From the NCBI RefSeq assembly GCF_012972705.2, contig NZ_JABCSC020000001.1, forward strand, positions 744,001 through 808,000: a stretch of 64,000 nucleotides of DNA, written 5' to 3'. A model generated the notes under the pieces. It saw only the letters and a list, made by a program, of their open reading frames with translations, was not told where the DNA came from and made no database searches. This DNA is from Uliginosibacterium aquaticum (GTDB lineage Bacteria > Pseudomonadota > Gammaproteobacteria > Burkholderiales > Rhodocyclaceae). Position numbers and translations under genes: made by a program. Positions 7,879 to 17,703 of this stretch are shown piece after piece; positions within the stretch are counted from its first letter, which is position 1, and every line of letters begins with the position of its first letter.

Positions 7879-8993
7879 AGCTCGAAATCCGCCCAGATCG
7901 CGGCGTGATCGGAGGCCTGGGTGGCGCGGTCCACTACCTCGGCGAAGCGCTCGCTTTGCGCGATCTCTGGCGAGAAAATGCCGCGTCGCTCGATGCCGGC
8001 GGCCACCAGCCGCTCCCGCAGCGGCTGCGAGACCAGCAGGTAATCAAGCCGGCTGCAGTCGTCCTTGAAACGATGGGTCCAGGTTTCCTCAGGCGCTTTG
8101 TCGGTGGTCAGTACGTCGGTCAGGCCTGGCTTGCCGAGCAGGGCGGCGAGATTGCCCTCGGCCGGGTCTTCGTTGAGATCCCCCGCGACCACGACGCAAT
8201 CGCGTTGCAGATCAAAGCGATCCAGATAAGCCGCCACATGCTCGGCCTGGATGCGGCGCCAGACGTTTTCCGGAGCCGGGTCCGAGGGGCGGCCCGGCCC
8301 CTTGCTCTTGAAGTGGTTGATCAGGAGCCACAGCGAGCGGCCGTCGGGCAGGCCCAGTTCGTATTCGGCGCAATCGCGGGCGAACACTGGATGCGGTTTG
8401 CCGGTGAGCGGCGAAATGAAGGTGTCGAACACATGAGTGCGGATCGAACGCAGCGGCAGGCGCGAGAGCAGGGCGACGTCGATGCCGCGCGAATCGTTGC
8501 CATCGATGCACATCTGCACCGGGTAGGGACTAGTGAATTCACTCAGTACGCTCTGGTTGAACTGCTGCAGGGTAGGGCGGTTTTCCACCTCGCACAGGGC
8601 GATCACCTCGGCATTTACGGCGCCGATCACGCGGGCGGTGTTGCGGATGCCTTCGTCCAGCGCGCTCATGCGCTGCCACTGCAGCCAGCCCACCCAGTCC
8701 GCTGCGCCCTTGGCGCGCAGGCCTAGCAGCTTGCGGCCGTGCATGGCGAGCAGACGCCCGCGCATTTCATTGAGCACGAACCAGGGGTGCTTGGCGTCGC
8801 CGCGATGCAGGAAGTATTTCTGCACCAGTTGCAGGATGCGCCGGCCTGTTTCGCCCTCGTAGCTTTCCTCGCGCAGCAGGGTGGAGAGCTCCAGACCGTC
8901 GCTGAGCACATCACTGCCATCCGGCGCGTTCAGGGCGGCGGGCGGGGCGAACAGGTTCTGGGTGTTGTAGCTGGCGATACGCAGGCGAGCCAT
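7875..8993 (-). CDS. Endonuclease/exonuclease/phosphatase (EEP) family protein
   Basis: The 372-residue product has the EEP fold hallmarks: RIASYNTQNLF at the N-terminus, ALCEVENR with the metal-binding Glu, VVVAGDLNEDP with the Asp/Asn pair, and the terminal SDHAAIWADF with the catalytic His. Such enzymes hydrolyse phosphodiester or phosphomonoester bonds in DNA, RNA, lipids or small molecules; the substrate cannot be deduced here. No signal peptide is evident from the ATG at 8993, so it is probably cytoplasmic. An in-frame GTG 30 bases further upstream is a possible alternative start. The small secreted protein gene overlaps its stop. Confidence 0.85.
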   Translation of the reverse strand: MARLRIASYNTQNLFAPPAALNAPDGSDVLSDGLELSTLLREESYEGETGRRILQLVQKYFLHRGDAKHPWFVLNEMRGRLLAMHGRKLLGLRAKGAADWVGWLQWQRMSALDEGIRNTARVIGAVNAEVIALCEVENRPTLQQFNQSVLSEFTSPYPVQMCIDGNDSRGIDVALLSRLPLRSIRTHVFDTFISPLTGKPHPVFARDCAEYELGLPDGRSLWLLINHFKSKGPGRPSDPAPENVWRRIQAEHVAAYLDRFDLQRDCVVVAGDLNEDPAEGNLAALLGKPGLTDVLTTDKAPEETWTHRFKDDCSRLDYLLVSQPLRERLVAAGIERRGIFSPEIAQSERFAEVVDRATQASDHAAIWADFEL

Positions 8994-9038
8994 GGCAGAG
9001 GCGGGGAATGAAGACTCCCGCACCCTAGCACAGGCCCG

Positions 9039-9509
9039 TCAGAAGCGTGCGCGCAGGGCCTGCTCGAACTCGGCAGCAGCAGGGCAGCCTTCGGCGGGCG
9101 CCCAGGGGGCTTGCTCTTCGGCGGTGATCGGCAGGTAGGGGCCGTCCTTGACCTCGAAGAATACTGAGCCGGTTTCGAGCGCGACGACACTGTGCCAGCA
9201 GCCCAACGGGATTTGCGCCCCGATGCACTGACTGTTGGCCGTGAGCAAGTGGGTGCTGGTGATTGCGCCGGATTCTTCGAAGAACACCAGGCCCAGTCTG
9301 CCGCGCACCATGAGCAGGGTTTCTTCCTTGCCGGGCGCCAGATGGCGGTGTGGCCGCACGTAGCTACCGGGCTCGATGGCGTTGAAGAAACGCTGAGCCG
9401 GGGCTTCAAGGTTAGGGTGAAGATTGTGGTTCTGGCGCCGGCGTGGATTTTCGCGGGCACGGACGCTTAGCGCATCCAGAAAGGCTTGATCGAAAAATCC
9501 GGTACTCAT
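9039..9509 (-). CDS. WbuC family cupin-fold metalloprotein
   Basis: The 156-residue protein matches the WbuC cupin family. RARENPRRRQNHNLH lies near residues 17-31, followed by the cupin motif YVRPHRHLAPGKEETLL with the His and Glu metal ligands, and a second part around GCWHSVVALE. The family is found near O-antigen or surface polysaccharide genes in some bacteria, and its catalytic role is unclear. Here the neighbours are not polysaccharide genes. It lies four bases downstream of an exported protein gene on the same strand, so the two may be co-transcribed. Confidence 0.85.
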   Translation of the reverse strand: MSTGFFDQAFLDALSVRARENPRRRQNHNLHPNLEAPAQRFFNAIEPGSYVRPHRHLAPGKEETLLMVRGRLGLVFFEESGAITSTHLLTANSQCIGAQIPLGCWHSVVALETGSVFFEVKDGPYLPITAEEQAPWAPAEGCPAAAEFEQALRARF

Positions 9510-9513
9510 CCGC

Positions 9514-10077
9514 TTACTGATCGAAGCGGAAGGTTGCGCCGAAGTTCACATAGGGATTCAGGCGCAGGCCACTGCCGGAGCTGCTTGGGTTCAGCCCGGT
9601 TGTAGGTGCTCCGCTGCAGCTGGGAGCCATGCCGCTGCAGTTTCCGGCCAGTGCAGTGCCGACCTCGGCAGAGAGAGACCAGCGATTCTGGCGAGCCTGG
9701 CTGCTTTGCCAGCTCAAGCCGAGAAAGGGGACGGCTGCCAGCTGGCTGCTGCGCGAGGAAGCTTGTCCCGAGGTGCTGGCGGAAAGATCATTCCAGCTGA
9801 CACCAACACTGGTATGCACGCCCTTGGCCAGCAGGGGGTAATCCGCGCGCAGGCTGTTGCGTACACTGGCCGCATCAAACAGGGGAGAGGACTGTGCTGC
9901 AGTGACTTCACCAGCGGCGCTGAAGCTGGAAAAGCTCAGGCGCAGCCCGCTTTCACCCGCTTGCTGACTCTCCGGCGTGTGCTTCAGGCGCAAGCCGGTC
10001 GCTTGAGCGTGGGCCGGCAGGGCTTGGCCTGCGAGGCACAACAAGGCGACGAGAAAGGGCAGGCGAAGCGAGCGCAC
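9514..10077 (-). CDS. Exported protein, possibly a small outer-membrane beta-barrel, unknown
   Basis: The 187-residue product has a signal peptide with cleavage likely after AHA (residues 22-24). The mature part is rich in Ser, Gly and alternating hydrophobic residues. It ends in NPYVNFGATFRFDQ, with alternating aromatics near the C-terminus reminiscent of an outer-membrane strand, though the final residue is Gln rather than Phe. Two cysteines (near residues 147 and 154) could form a local disulfide. I recognise no named family. The gene stands just before the cupin gene and about 140 bases from the 3' end of dnaE. Confidence 0.65.
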   Translation of the reverse strand: MRSLRLPFLVALLCLAGQALPAHAQATGLRLKHTPESQQAGESGLRLSFSSFSAAGEVTAAQSSPLFDAASVRNSLRADYPLLAKGVHTSVGVSWNDLSASTSGQASSRSSQLAAVPFLGLSWQSSQARQNRWSLSAEVGTALAGNCSGMAPSCSGAPTTGLNPSSSGSGLRLNPYVNFGATFRFDQ

Positions 10078-10215
10078 GAGAAGGCCGGAGTTTGTTGAAA
10101 GGACGATTCAATTGTAGTCGGGCGACTGGCGTGTTGGCAGGGCCGTGGGTGTAAAACCGGACGAAAGGATAGCTGCCTGTCGACAAGATGCTACACAGCA
10201 ATATGTACGAAAGTG

Positions 10216-13200
10216 CTACTGGTAAATGATTTCCACGCTCTCGGGCGAGAGCCATTCGCGCAGGCCTTCAAGCAGGGGGTCTTCCAGACGAACGCGCCAG
10301 TTTTCACCCAGTGGCAACTCTCCTTCGGCGGCGCCATTGCGATAGCGGATGCGGATCGGGCAACCGCCTTCATCGCGGCTGCCGCGATAGCCTCCGAGCA
10401 GGTCCAGCAACTGGCGCACGGCGGCTGGGCCACCACCGGCCTTGGCCACCTCACCGTTAATGGACAGGCGCAGCAGCCGGGCATAGCGGCCACGCGCTTC
10501 ACCCAGCGTGATCAGGCGTTCGGCGATCACGCGGAAGCCGCCGGTGAAGTCATCGTTGGAGACTTTGCCCTCGACGATCAGTACCTCGTCCTGATTGATC
10601 TTGCCCTTGCTGGCATCCAGTACTTCGGCATACACGGTCACGTCCAGCGGGGTGCTGCCATCGTCGATGGTGACGAAAGCCACCTTGCCGCGGGCGCCCA
10701 TCTTGATGCGTAGCCCCGTCACCACGCCGGCCAGCATCTGTGGCTCGCGCTTGGGTTCTATGCGGGAGAGCGGTGTGCGGATGAAACGGCGCACTTCGGG
10801 GGCTGCGCTGTTGAAGGGGTGGCCGGAGAGGAAGAAGCCGATGGCGAGTTTCTCTTCCATCAACTGCTGCTTTTCCTTCCAGACACGTGCCTCAATGTAT
10901 TCAGGCGCTATTTCGGAGGGGCCGTCGCCCATGTCGAAAAGCCCGCCCTGGCCCGCACTGGCGGCGGCCTGGTCGGCGGCTTCCATGGCTACGCCGACGC
11001 TGGCCAGCAGCTTGGCGCGATGAGGCTTGCCTTCCTCCGTGAGGGGGGCGATGGTGTCCAGTGCGCCAGCACGCACGAGCGCCTCGACCACGCGGCGGTT
11101 GGCTGCGCGGCGGTCGATGCGGGCGCAGAAGTCGAACAGATCCTTGAACGGTCCGCCCTTCTCGCGCGCGGCGAGAATCCCCAGCACGGCCGGCTCGCCG
11201 CAGCCTTTCACGGCGCCGAGGCCGTAGCGGATGGTCTTGGCATCCACGGGTTCGAAGCGGTAGTTGGAGTGATTCACGTCCGGCGGCAACACGGTGATCC
11301 GGTTGGCGAGCGTGTCTTCGTAGAAAATCTTGACCGTGTCGGTGTTGTCGAGGTCCGACGACATGGTCGCGGCCATGAAGGCCGAGCAGTGGTAAGCCTT
11401 GAGCCAGGCCGTGTGGTAGGTCACCACGGCGTAGGCCGCAGTGTGCGACTTGTTGAAGCCGTACTCCGCGAACTTGGTCATCAGATCGAAGAGGTGTTCG
11501 GCCAGTGCCGGATCGTAGCCCTTCTTCGCCGCGCCCTCGGCAATCGTGGCGCGGTGCTTGTCCATCTCCTCTTTTTTCTTCTTGCCCATCGCCCGGCGCA
11601 GCATGTCCGCGCCGCCCAGCGTGTAACCGCCGATGATCTGCGAGATCTGCATCACCTGTTCCTGATACACGATTACGCCGTAGGTCGGTTCCAGGCAGGC
11701 TTTCAGGTCCGGGTGGAAGTAGTCGATCTCCTGTTTGCCCTGTTTGCGCAGGATGAAGTCGTCCACCATCCCTGAGCCCAGCGGACCCGGTCGGTAGAGC
11801 GCGAGCACGGCGATGATGTCTTCGAAGCGGTCGGGGCCGAGCTTCTTCAGAAGCTTCTTCATGCCGTCCGATTCCACCTGGAAGATTGCCGTGGTATTGG
11901 CATCTTTCAGGATCTGGTAGGCGGCAGGGTCCGAGAAGCCCAGGCTCATCAGGTCCGGGCGCGAGCCGGTGAGCTTTTCGACGTATTTGAGCGCCAGCTC
12001 GATAATCGTCAAGTTGCGCAGACCCAGGAAGTCGAACTTCACCAGGCCAATGGCTTCGACGTCGTCCTTATCGAACTGCGACACGGTCACTGCGTCGTCG
12101 CCGTCCGCCAGGTAGATCGGGCAGAAATCGGTGATCTTGCCCGGCGCGATCAGCACGCCGCCGGCGTGCATGCCGACGCCGCGGGTCATGCCTTCGAGCG
12201 GCAGGGCCAGCTCCCACAGCTCGGAGACGGATTCGCCGTCCGAGCTGTCGTTCATCATTTCATTGATGGCAGGCTCGGCTTCGCGTGCTTCCTCCAGCCC
12301 CAGCGGCTTGTTCTGCACCACCGGGATGGCTTTGGACAGGCGATCGCACAGGCCATAGGGCAGGTCCAGCACGCGGCCGACGTCGCGCACTACGGCCTTT
12401 GAGGCCATGGTGCCGAAGGTTGCGATCTGCGAGACGGCATCGTGACCGTAGCGCTGGCGCACATAGTCGATGACGCGGTAGCGGTTTTCCTGACAGAAGT
12501 CGATGTCGAAGTCAGGCATCGACACCCGCTCGGGGTTCAGGAAGCGCTCGAACAGCAGGGCGTAGGCGGTGGGGTCCAGATCGGTGATCTTCAGGGCGTA
12601 AGCCACCAGCGAGCCGGCGCCGGAACCCCGGCCCGGGCCGATCGGCACGCCGTTGTTCTTGCCCCACTGGATGAAGTCCGCCACGATCAGGAAGTAGCCC
12701 GGGAAGCCCATCTGCACGATGGTGTCGGTCTCGAACTTGAGGCGGTCGTAATAGCGTGGGCGTTCCCGGTCGCGCGTGGCTTCGTCCGGGTAAAGCTCGA
12801 GCAGGCGTTCTTCCAGCCCGCGCTTGGCTTCGAAGACGAGGAAGTCGTCGAGGCTCATGCCGTCCGGGGTGGGGAACTGCGGCAGGTAGTTCTTGCCCAG
12901 CACCACTGACAGCGAACAGCGGCGGGCGATCTCGACCGAGTTTTCGAGCGCTTCCGGGATGTCGTGAAAGAGTTCGACCATTTCGGCCTGGCTCTTGAAA
13001 TATTGCTCTTCGGTGAAGGGCTTGGGCCGGCGGGTATCAGAGAGGACGTAACCCTGGGCGATACACACGCGGGCCTCGTGGGCCTTGAAGTCTTCACGCT
13101 TGAGGAACTGCACCGGGTGGGTGGCAACGACCGGCAGGCTGGTTTCGCCGGCCAGATGCAGGGCGGCCTGAACGTAGTTTTCGTTGCCGGCATGGCCCGC

Positions 13201-13734
13201 GCGCTGCACTTCTATATAGAAGCTGTTCGGGAAGCGTTGCGCCCAGTCCAGCGCCAGTGCTTCGGCGGCTTTCAGGTTGCCGGAGGCGATGGCCGCGGCG
13301 ATATCACCCTGCTGTGCACCGGAAAGGCAGATCAGGCCCGAGGCGGATTCGGCGGTGAGCCAGTCACGACGGATTTCGGCGCGCCCACGGTGCTTGTTTT
13401 CATTGAAGCCACGCGAGAGGATTTCGCACATCTGGCGATAGCCCTCGCGGTGTTTGACCAGCAGCAGCACACGGAAGGGCTTGTCGCGTTCGGTATCGTT
13501 GGTGATCCATGCGTCCAGCCCGATGACCGGTTTGATGCCTTTGGCGCGACAGCCCTTGTAGTGCTTGACCATGCCGAACAGGTTGGCCAGATCCGAGATG
13601 CCCAGGGCGGGCTGACCATCTTTGGCCGCCGCAGCAATTACATCGTCGATGCGCGTGATGCCGTCCTCGATCGAGAACTCGGTGTGCAGGCGCAGGTGGA
13701 CGAAGGCGGGGGCGTGGGGGGTGATCTCGGGCAT
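10216..13734 (-). CDS. dnaE: DNA polymerase III alpha subunit
   Basis: At 1172 residues this is a full-length replicative polymerase subunit. An N-terminal PHP domain (FVHLRLHTEFSIEDG, about residues 11-25) is followed by the C-family polymerase core. The catalytic aspartates lie in PDFDIDFCQENR (about residues 400-411), preceded by GPGRGSGAGSLVAYAL. The thumb and fingers follow, then an OB-fold region near residue 1000 (LAGVVTGLRIKMGARGKVAFVTIDDG). The enzyme performs leading- and lagging-strand synthesis as part of the holoenzyme. It is transcribed alone, with no gene overlapping either end. The start precedes MPEITPHAPAFVHLRLHTE. Confidence 0.97.
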   Translation of the reverse strand: MPEITPHAPAFVHLRLHTEFSIEDGITRIDDVIAAAAKDGQPALGISDLANLFGMVKHYKGCRAKGIKPVIGLDAWITNDTERDKPFRVLLLVKHREGYRQMCEILSRGFNENKHRGRAEIRRDWLTAESASGLICLSGAQQGDIAAAIASGNLKAAEALALDWAQRFPNSFYIEVQRAGHAGNENYVQAALHLAGETSLPVVATHPVQFLKREDFKAHEARVCIAQGYVLSDTRRPKPFTEEQYFKSQAEMVELFHDIPEALENSVEIARRCSLSVVLGKNYLPQFPTPDGMSLDDFLVFEAKRGLEERLLELYPDEATRDRERPRYYDRLKFETDTIVQMGFPGYFLIVADFIQWGKNNGVPIGPGRGSGAGSLVAYALKITDLDPTAYALLFERFLNPERVSMPDFDIDFCQENRYRVIDYVRQRYGHDAVSQIATFGTMASKAVVRDVGRVLDLPYGLCDRLSKAIPVVQNKPLGLEEAREAEPAINEMMNDSSDGESVSELWELALPLEGMTRGVGMHAGGVLIAPGKITDFCPIYLADGDDAVTVSQFDKDDVEAIGLVKFDFLGLRNLTIIELALKYVEKLTGSRPDLMSLGFSDPAAYQILKDANTTAIFQVESDGMKKLLKKLGPDRFEDIIAVLALYRPGPLGSGMVDDFILRKQGKQEIDYFHPDLKACLEPTYGVIVYQEQVMQISQIIGGYTLGGADMLRRAMGKKKKEEMDKHRATIAEGAAKKGYDPALAEHLFDLMTKFAEYGFNKSHTAAYAVVTYHTAWLKAYHCSAFMAATMSSDLDNTDTVKIFYEDTLANRITVLPPDVNHSNYRFEPVDAKTIRYGLGAVKGCGEPAVLGILAAREKGGPFKDLFDFCARIDRRAANRRVVEALVRAGALDTIAPLTEEGKPHRAKLLASVGVAMEAADQAAASAGQGGLFDMGDGPSEIAPEYIEARVWKEKQQLMEEKLAIGFFLSGHPFNSAAPEVRRFIRTPLSRIEPKREPQMLAGVVTGLRIKMGARGKVAFVTIDDGSTPLDVTVYAEVLDASKGKINQDEVLIVEGKVSNDDFTGGFRVIAERLITLGEARGRYARLLRLSINGEVAKAGGGPAAVRQLLDLLGGYRGSRDEGGCPIRIRYRNGAAEGELPLGENWRVRLEDPLLEGLREWLSPESVEIIYQ

Positions 13735-13822
13735 CCGCTGATTTTACCCCGAGGGGGCGGCGCTTCGGCTTGTAAATGCACAGCTCTGAGCGCCGTTCTG
13801 GTGAGGCTCCGGGTGTCAGACC

Positions 13823-15319
13823 TCAGCCTCGGCGCAGGGCCCGCCATTGCTTGAGCAAAGGGGGCAGCACCAGCAGCAGGCCGGCGATGATCAGGATGGT
13901 GAGCGAACCGGGGCGGGTGAAGAAGGTGGTGATATCGCCCTGGCTGATGGTCATGGCACGGCGGAAGTGTTTCTCGGCCATCGGCCCCAGGATCAGGCCG
14001 ACGATCAGTGGCACCACCGGGATCTCGAAGCGTTTCATGGCAAAGCCGAGTACGCCCACCATATATAGAAGCAGCAGATCGAACCAGGATTGGCGCAGCG
14101 AATAGGCCCCGAGCGTGGCCAGCACCACGATGCCGCCGTAGAGCAGCGGGCGCGGGATGCGCAGCAACTGTACCCAGATTCCCACCAGCGGCAGGTTGAG
14201 CACCAGCAGCATGACATTGCCGATGTAGAGACTGGCGATCAGCCCCCAGACCAGCTCCGGATTGGTATCAAAGAGCAGCGGACCGGGCGTGATGTTGTAC
14301 TGCTGAAAGGCTGACAACATGATCGCGGCGGTGGCCGAGGTGGGGATGCCGAGCGTTAACAAAGGCACCAGGGTGCCAGTGGCGGCCGCATTGTTGGCCG
14401 CCTCGGGGCCAGCCACGCCTTCAATGGCGCCCTTGCCGAATTCCTCCGGGTGGCTGGCGAGTTTCTTTTCGGTGGAATAGGACAGGAAAGTCGGCATTTC
14501 GGTGCCGCCGGCCGGGATGGTGCCGAAGGGAAAGCCGATCAGGGTGCCGCGCAGCCAGGGCTTCCAGGAGCGGCGCCAGTCGCCGGCACTCATCCAGATC
14601 GAACCCGTGATGCGTTCCAGTCTGGATTTGATGCGGTTCTCGTAGGTCGCGGTGTAGAGGGTTTCGCCGACTGCGAAGAGGCCCATGGCCACCACCACGA
14701 TATCGATGCCGTCCGTGAGTTCGAGGATGCCGAAGGTGAAGCGGGCCTGGCCGGACTGCTCTTCGATACCGATCATGCCTAGCGCCAGGCCAATGAAGAG
14801 CGCCACGAAGCCTTTTTCCGGCATGTCTCCGACGACGGCCGAGACCGCCACGAAGGCCAGCACCATGATCGCGAAATTTTCGGCGGGCCCCAGCTTGAGG
14901 GCGAGATCGGCCACGACCGGCGCGAGCAGGGTCAGCAGCACGGTGGCGATGGTGCCGGCCACGAAGGAGCCGATGGCGGCGGTGGATAATGCCGCCCCGC
15001 CGCGCCCGGCGTGGGCCATCTTGTTGCCTTCCAATGCACTGATGATGCTGCCGGCTTCGCCCGGGGTGTTGAGCAGGATGGAGGTGGTCGAGCCACCAAA
15101 CATGGCGCCGTAGTACACGCCGGCAAGCATGATCAGCGCCCCGGTGGGCTCGACTCCGGCGGTTAGCGGCAGCAGCAGGGCTACCGTGGCGGCCGGACCG
15201 ATGCCGGGCAAGACCCCGATGGCGGTGCCCAGGCTGCAACCGAGAAGTGCCCAGAGCAGGTTACTCAGACTCAGGGCGGTAGCGAATCCGACCGAAAACA
15301 GCGCGTTCAGGGATTCCAT
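13823..15319 (-). CDS. tctA: Tripartite tricarboxylate transporter, large permease TctA
   Basis: The 498-residue membrane protein has about twelve hydrophobic segments and the TctA signatures [17 protein letters not shown] (about residues 36-52) and [17 protein letters not shown] (about 72-88). Together with TctB it forms the inner-membrane channel of a secondary, ion-driven importer for citrate or another carboxylate. It is the last gene of the tctC-tctB-tctA operon, beginning two bases after the tctB stop. The substrate cannot be read from the permease. No TctDE-type sensor pair is adjacent. Confidence 0.94.
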   Translation of the reverse strand: MESLNALFSVGFATALSLSNLLWALLGCSLGTAIGVLPGIGPAATVALLLPLTAGVEPTGALIMLAGVYYGAMFGGSTTSILLNTPGEAGSIISALEGNKMAHAGRGGAALSTAAIGSFVAGTIATVLLTLLAPVVADLALKLGPAENFAIMVLAFVAVSAVVGDMPEKGFVALFIGLALGMIGIEEQSGQARFTFGILELTDGIDIVVVAMGLFAVGETLYTATYENRIKSRLERITGSIWMSAGDWRRSWKPWLRGTLIGFPFGTIPAGGTEMPTFLSYSTEKKLASHPEEFGKGAIEGVAGPEAANNAAATGTLVPLLTLGIPTSATAAIMLSAFQQYNITPGPLLFDTNPELVWGLIASLYIGNVMLLVLNLPLVGIWVQLLRIPRPLLYGGIVVLATLGAYSLRQSWFDLLLLYMVGVLGFAMKRFEIPVVPLIVGLILGPMAEKHFRRAMTISQGDITTFFTRPGSLTILIIAGLLLVLPPLLKQWRALRRG

Positions 15320-15321
15320 GT

Positions 15322-15816
15322 TTACAGCACTCCCGGGATGAAGGCAGGCAGGTTGACGCCCAGGGCGCGGAAGGTATGGAACAGGCCGAGAGCCAAGCCC
15401 AGCGAGAGAATCAGATCAAGCGTGCGGCGCGGTGTGTCCAGTGCCCGGCAGATGCCGTAGCACAGCAGCCAGGCCGAGAGGGTGAAGCCAATCAGGCCGA
15501 TCAAGGCTAGGTGGGCGAGTACGGTGCCGGAAACCAGGGCAAAGCCGCGCCACTCTGCTTCCGGTACGGGCGGCACGCCTTCGTCGCCGGTTTCGTCCGT
15601 CGGGCTGGCATGGCCCAACGAGCGGGTGGATTTGAGCAGCAAGGCGCCGCCAGCAATGATCAGCCCCGCCGCGATGAGGCCCGGGAAAAAGTTTGGCCCG
15701 ACTCTGGCGTAGCCGCCGCCAGTGGGCATCTGGGTGATCTGCAGGGCCATGGCGAGACCGAGCACGATCACGCCAATGGCAAGGTAGGCCTGATGACGGC
15801 CGGGCCAGTGGGTCAT
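15322..15816 (-). CDS. tctB: Tripartite tricarboxylate transporter, small permease TctB
   Basis: This is a 164-residue protein with four hydrophobic segments (about residues 10-30, 45-60, 90-115 and 130-160) and the [17 protein letters not shown] motif typical of TctB. The ATG at 15816 is preceded by a GGAGG site; the open frame continues upstream but without initiation features and would overlap tctC. It pairs with TctA in the membrane. Spacing is two bases to tctA and 65 bases from tctC, the gap being long enough for a processing or weak stop signal between the binding protein and the permeases. Confidence 0.9.
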   Translation of the reverse strand: MTHWPGRHQAYLAIGVIVLGLAMALQITQMPTGGGYARVGPNFFPGLIAAGLIIAGGALLLKSTRSLGHASPTDETGDEGVPPVPEAEWRGFALVSGTVLAHLALIGLIGFTLSAWLLCYGICRALDTPRRTLDLILSLGLALGLFHTFRALGVNLPAFIPGVL

Positions 15817-15881
15817 GGAAAAGCCTCCGGTGGAGCAGGGCTGCCGCCCGGGAGTGGCAGGCCAGCCCTGGGCGGTCGAGA

Positions 15882-16838
15882 TCAGTTCAGCTTGAGGCCA
15901 CCGATGACGGTTTTGAGGCGCTTCGATTCCGCTTCGACGAAAGCCTTGAAGGGCTCGGCCGGTTGATACAGGTCCAGCCATTCCAGTTTGTCTGCCTTGC
16001 TCTTCCAGGCCGGGTCCTTCAGCGCGGCCTCGACCATTGTGACCAGCGCTTTCTTTTGCGCCTCGCTGATGCCGGCGGGGGCAAACACGCCGCGCCAGTT
16101 GTACATCACCACATCGATGCCCTGTTCCTTGAAGGTCGGTACCTCGATGTCCGCCTGCTTGGTTTCCGCCGAGAGGCCGATGGCGCGCAGCTTGCCGGCC
16201 TTGATCAGATCCACCAGCTCACCATAGCCACTGACATAGGCGGCCAGCTGACTGCCGAGGATGGCCGCCTTGCCCTCACCACCGCCGGCAAAGGCGACGT
16301 AATTGACCTTGTCGGCGCTGACCCCGAGCTTTTCACCAATCAGCGCCACCATCACATGATCGACGCTGCCGGCCGAGCCTCCGCCGATTGCCACCGCGCC
16401 GGGATTGGCTTTCATGGCTGCAGCCAGATCCTTCATGCTTTTGAAGGGTGAGGCGGCCGGCACCACGATCACGTTGTATTCGCCCATCAGGCGAGCGATC
16501 GGTGTGACCATCGAGAGATTGACCGGCGATTTGTTGGCTTCCACTGATGCTGCAGTAACGGCACCAGCCACGATCAAGGAGTGGCCGCTGCCTTTTTCGG
16601 TGTTGATGAACTGGGCGAGGCCGATCGCGCCACCCGCTCCGGCCTTGTTTTCTACCGCCACCGATTTGGCTTGGCCGGAGGCCTTCAAGGCGTCGCCGAG
16701 GGTGCGGGCAATGGTGTCGAAGCCGCCACCGGGATTGGCGGGGGCCATGATCTTGATGGAATCAACCTGGGCGTGGGCGCTGATGGCGACAAGCGCCAGC
16801 AGCCCAGCCATGCGACGGGCAATCTGGATGACGGGCAT
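15882..16838 (-). CDS. tctC: Periplasmic carboxylate-binding protein TctC (Bug family)
   Basis: The 318-residue protein starts with a signal peptide (MPVIQIARRMAGLLALVAI, cleavage after AHA). The Bug-family fold follows, with KIMAPANPGGGFDTIARTLG near residue 30 and VENKAGAGGAIGL near residue 60, the loops that contact carboxylate ligands. It delivers the ligand to TctBA. The ATG at 16838 has an AGAGAGA purine run upstream; an in-frame start 48 bases earlier lacks one. As first gene of the operon it is probably expressed in excess. The exact ligand (citrate, other tricarboxylates, or aromatic/dicarboxylic acids) is unknown. Confidence 0.92.
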   Translation of the reverse strand: MPVIQIARRMAGLLALVAISAHAQVDSIKIMAPANPGGGFDTIARTLGDALKASGQAKSVAVENKAGAGGAIGLAQFINTEKGSGHSLIVAGAVTAASVEANKSPVNLSMVTPIARLMGEYNVIVVPAASPFKSMKDLAAAMKANPGAVAIGGGSAGSVDHVMVALIGEKLGVSADKVNYVAFAGGGEGKAAILGSQLAAYVSGYGELVDLIKAGKLRAIGLSAETKQADIEVPTFKEQGIDVVMYNWRGVFAPAGISEAQKKALVTMVEAALKDPAWKSKADKLEWLDLYQPAEPFKAFVEAESKRLKTVIGGLKLN

Positions 16839-17052
16839 GATGGTCTCTCTGTATCTGTTATGGGGCAGGTGTGCCGTCGAGGGCACACCCTGGCATTAAG
16901 CGGCAGATACGTGATGGATTTGAACTAGGGTTTGCCCGGTCGCAGCGCCCGGCGCGCACGGGGGCCAGACCAGGCACCGGGCTCCGTCACGAGCCGGATC
17001 ATGGTCCGGTGAAGATGAAAATCCCTGGCCGCTGGGGGCGGGCGGTCATTGC

Positions 17053-17076
17053 GCCGTCGTACTGCTTTGCGACGGC
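17053..17076 (-). terminator. Hairpin after the transglycosylase gene
   Basis: A perfect seven-base inverted repeat (GCCGTCG at 17053-17059, CGACGGC at 17070-17076) lies six bases past the stop of the lytic transglycosylase gene. No run of T follows on the minus strand, so it may act as a message-stabilising stem rather than a true intrinsic terminator. The rest of the interval up to the tctC start is presumably the tct promoter region, where I see no clear boxes. Confidence 0.35.
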
Positions 17077-17082
17077 AGGTAT

Positions 17083-17694
17083 TCAGGAGCGGGCTTGGCG
17101 CCTGAAGATGGCCATCTGCTCCAGCACGGTTGGAACGTAGCGTTTTGTTTCGGCGTAGGGTGGGATGCTGTGGCCGTAGCGGATGACGGCATTTTCCCCG
17201 GCGTTGAAGGCGGCCAGCACCAGCTTCACGTCGTTGTTGAAGAGCTTGAGCAGATCGCGCAGGTAGCGCGCGCCACCATCAAGATTCTGGCGTGCGTCGT
17301 AAGCATTACGCACGCCGTAACGGGCGGCGGTGGCCGGCATTAGCTGGGTCAAACCCATCGCGCCTTTGGGGGAGCGGGCTTTCGGATTGGCGTGGCTTTC
17401 GACGGCGACGACGGCTTTGAGCAGGACGGCATCGATGGAATGGGCACTGGCCGCTGCCTCGATATGGCGCACCAGCTCCGCCGGCAGGCTTTTCATCAGG
17501 CCTGCACTGGAAGGGATGCCGATGGCCTTCGGGCCGTTGAGATCACGCCAGAGCAGGCGGGCGCGCGGGTCCGAGGGAATGTCCGAGTAATTGTGTACAC
17601 CGCGCTCATCGATGAAACCGTACACATCGGCGCGCGCGGGGGAGGTGAGGGCGAGCAGAACGAGCAGCAGCGGCTGGGCAAGGGCTGGTTTCAT
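17083..17694 (-). CDS. Lytic transglycosylase (SLT family 1), exported
   Basis: The 203-residue protein has a signal peptide (cleavage after SPARA, about residue 21). A short N-terminal module follows with DVYGFIDERGVHNYSDIP, resembling DUF4124-like segments. The SLT domain carries the catalytic glutamate Glu99 in AVVAVESHANP, then KGAMGLTQLMPATAARYG and AAFNAGENAV. It cleaves peptidoglycan glycan strands to 1,6-anhydro ends in the periplasm. It begins nine bases after the HPt gene and is the third gene of the operon with the HD-GYP regulator, an uncommon combination. Such small transglycosylases often open the wall for machines crossing it. Confidence 0.9.
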   Translation of the reverse strand: MKPALAQPLLLVLLALTSPARADVYGFIDERGVHNYSDIPSDPRARLLWRDLNGPKAIGIPSSAGLMKSLPAELVRHIEAAASAHSIDAVLLKAVVAVESHANPKARSPKGAMGLTQLMPATAARYGVRNAYDARQNLDGGARYLRDLLKLFNNDVKLVLAAFNAGENAVIRYGHSIPPYAETKRYVPTVLEQMAIFRRQARS

Positions 17695-17703
17695 CAGGGG
17701 AAA

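Noticed and set aside
10819-13854. Long plus-strand open frames opposite dnaE
   Set aside because: They mirror the codon structure of dnaE in a GC-rich genome, lack ribosome sites and show compositions typical of antisense shadows (rich in Gly, His, Val).
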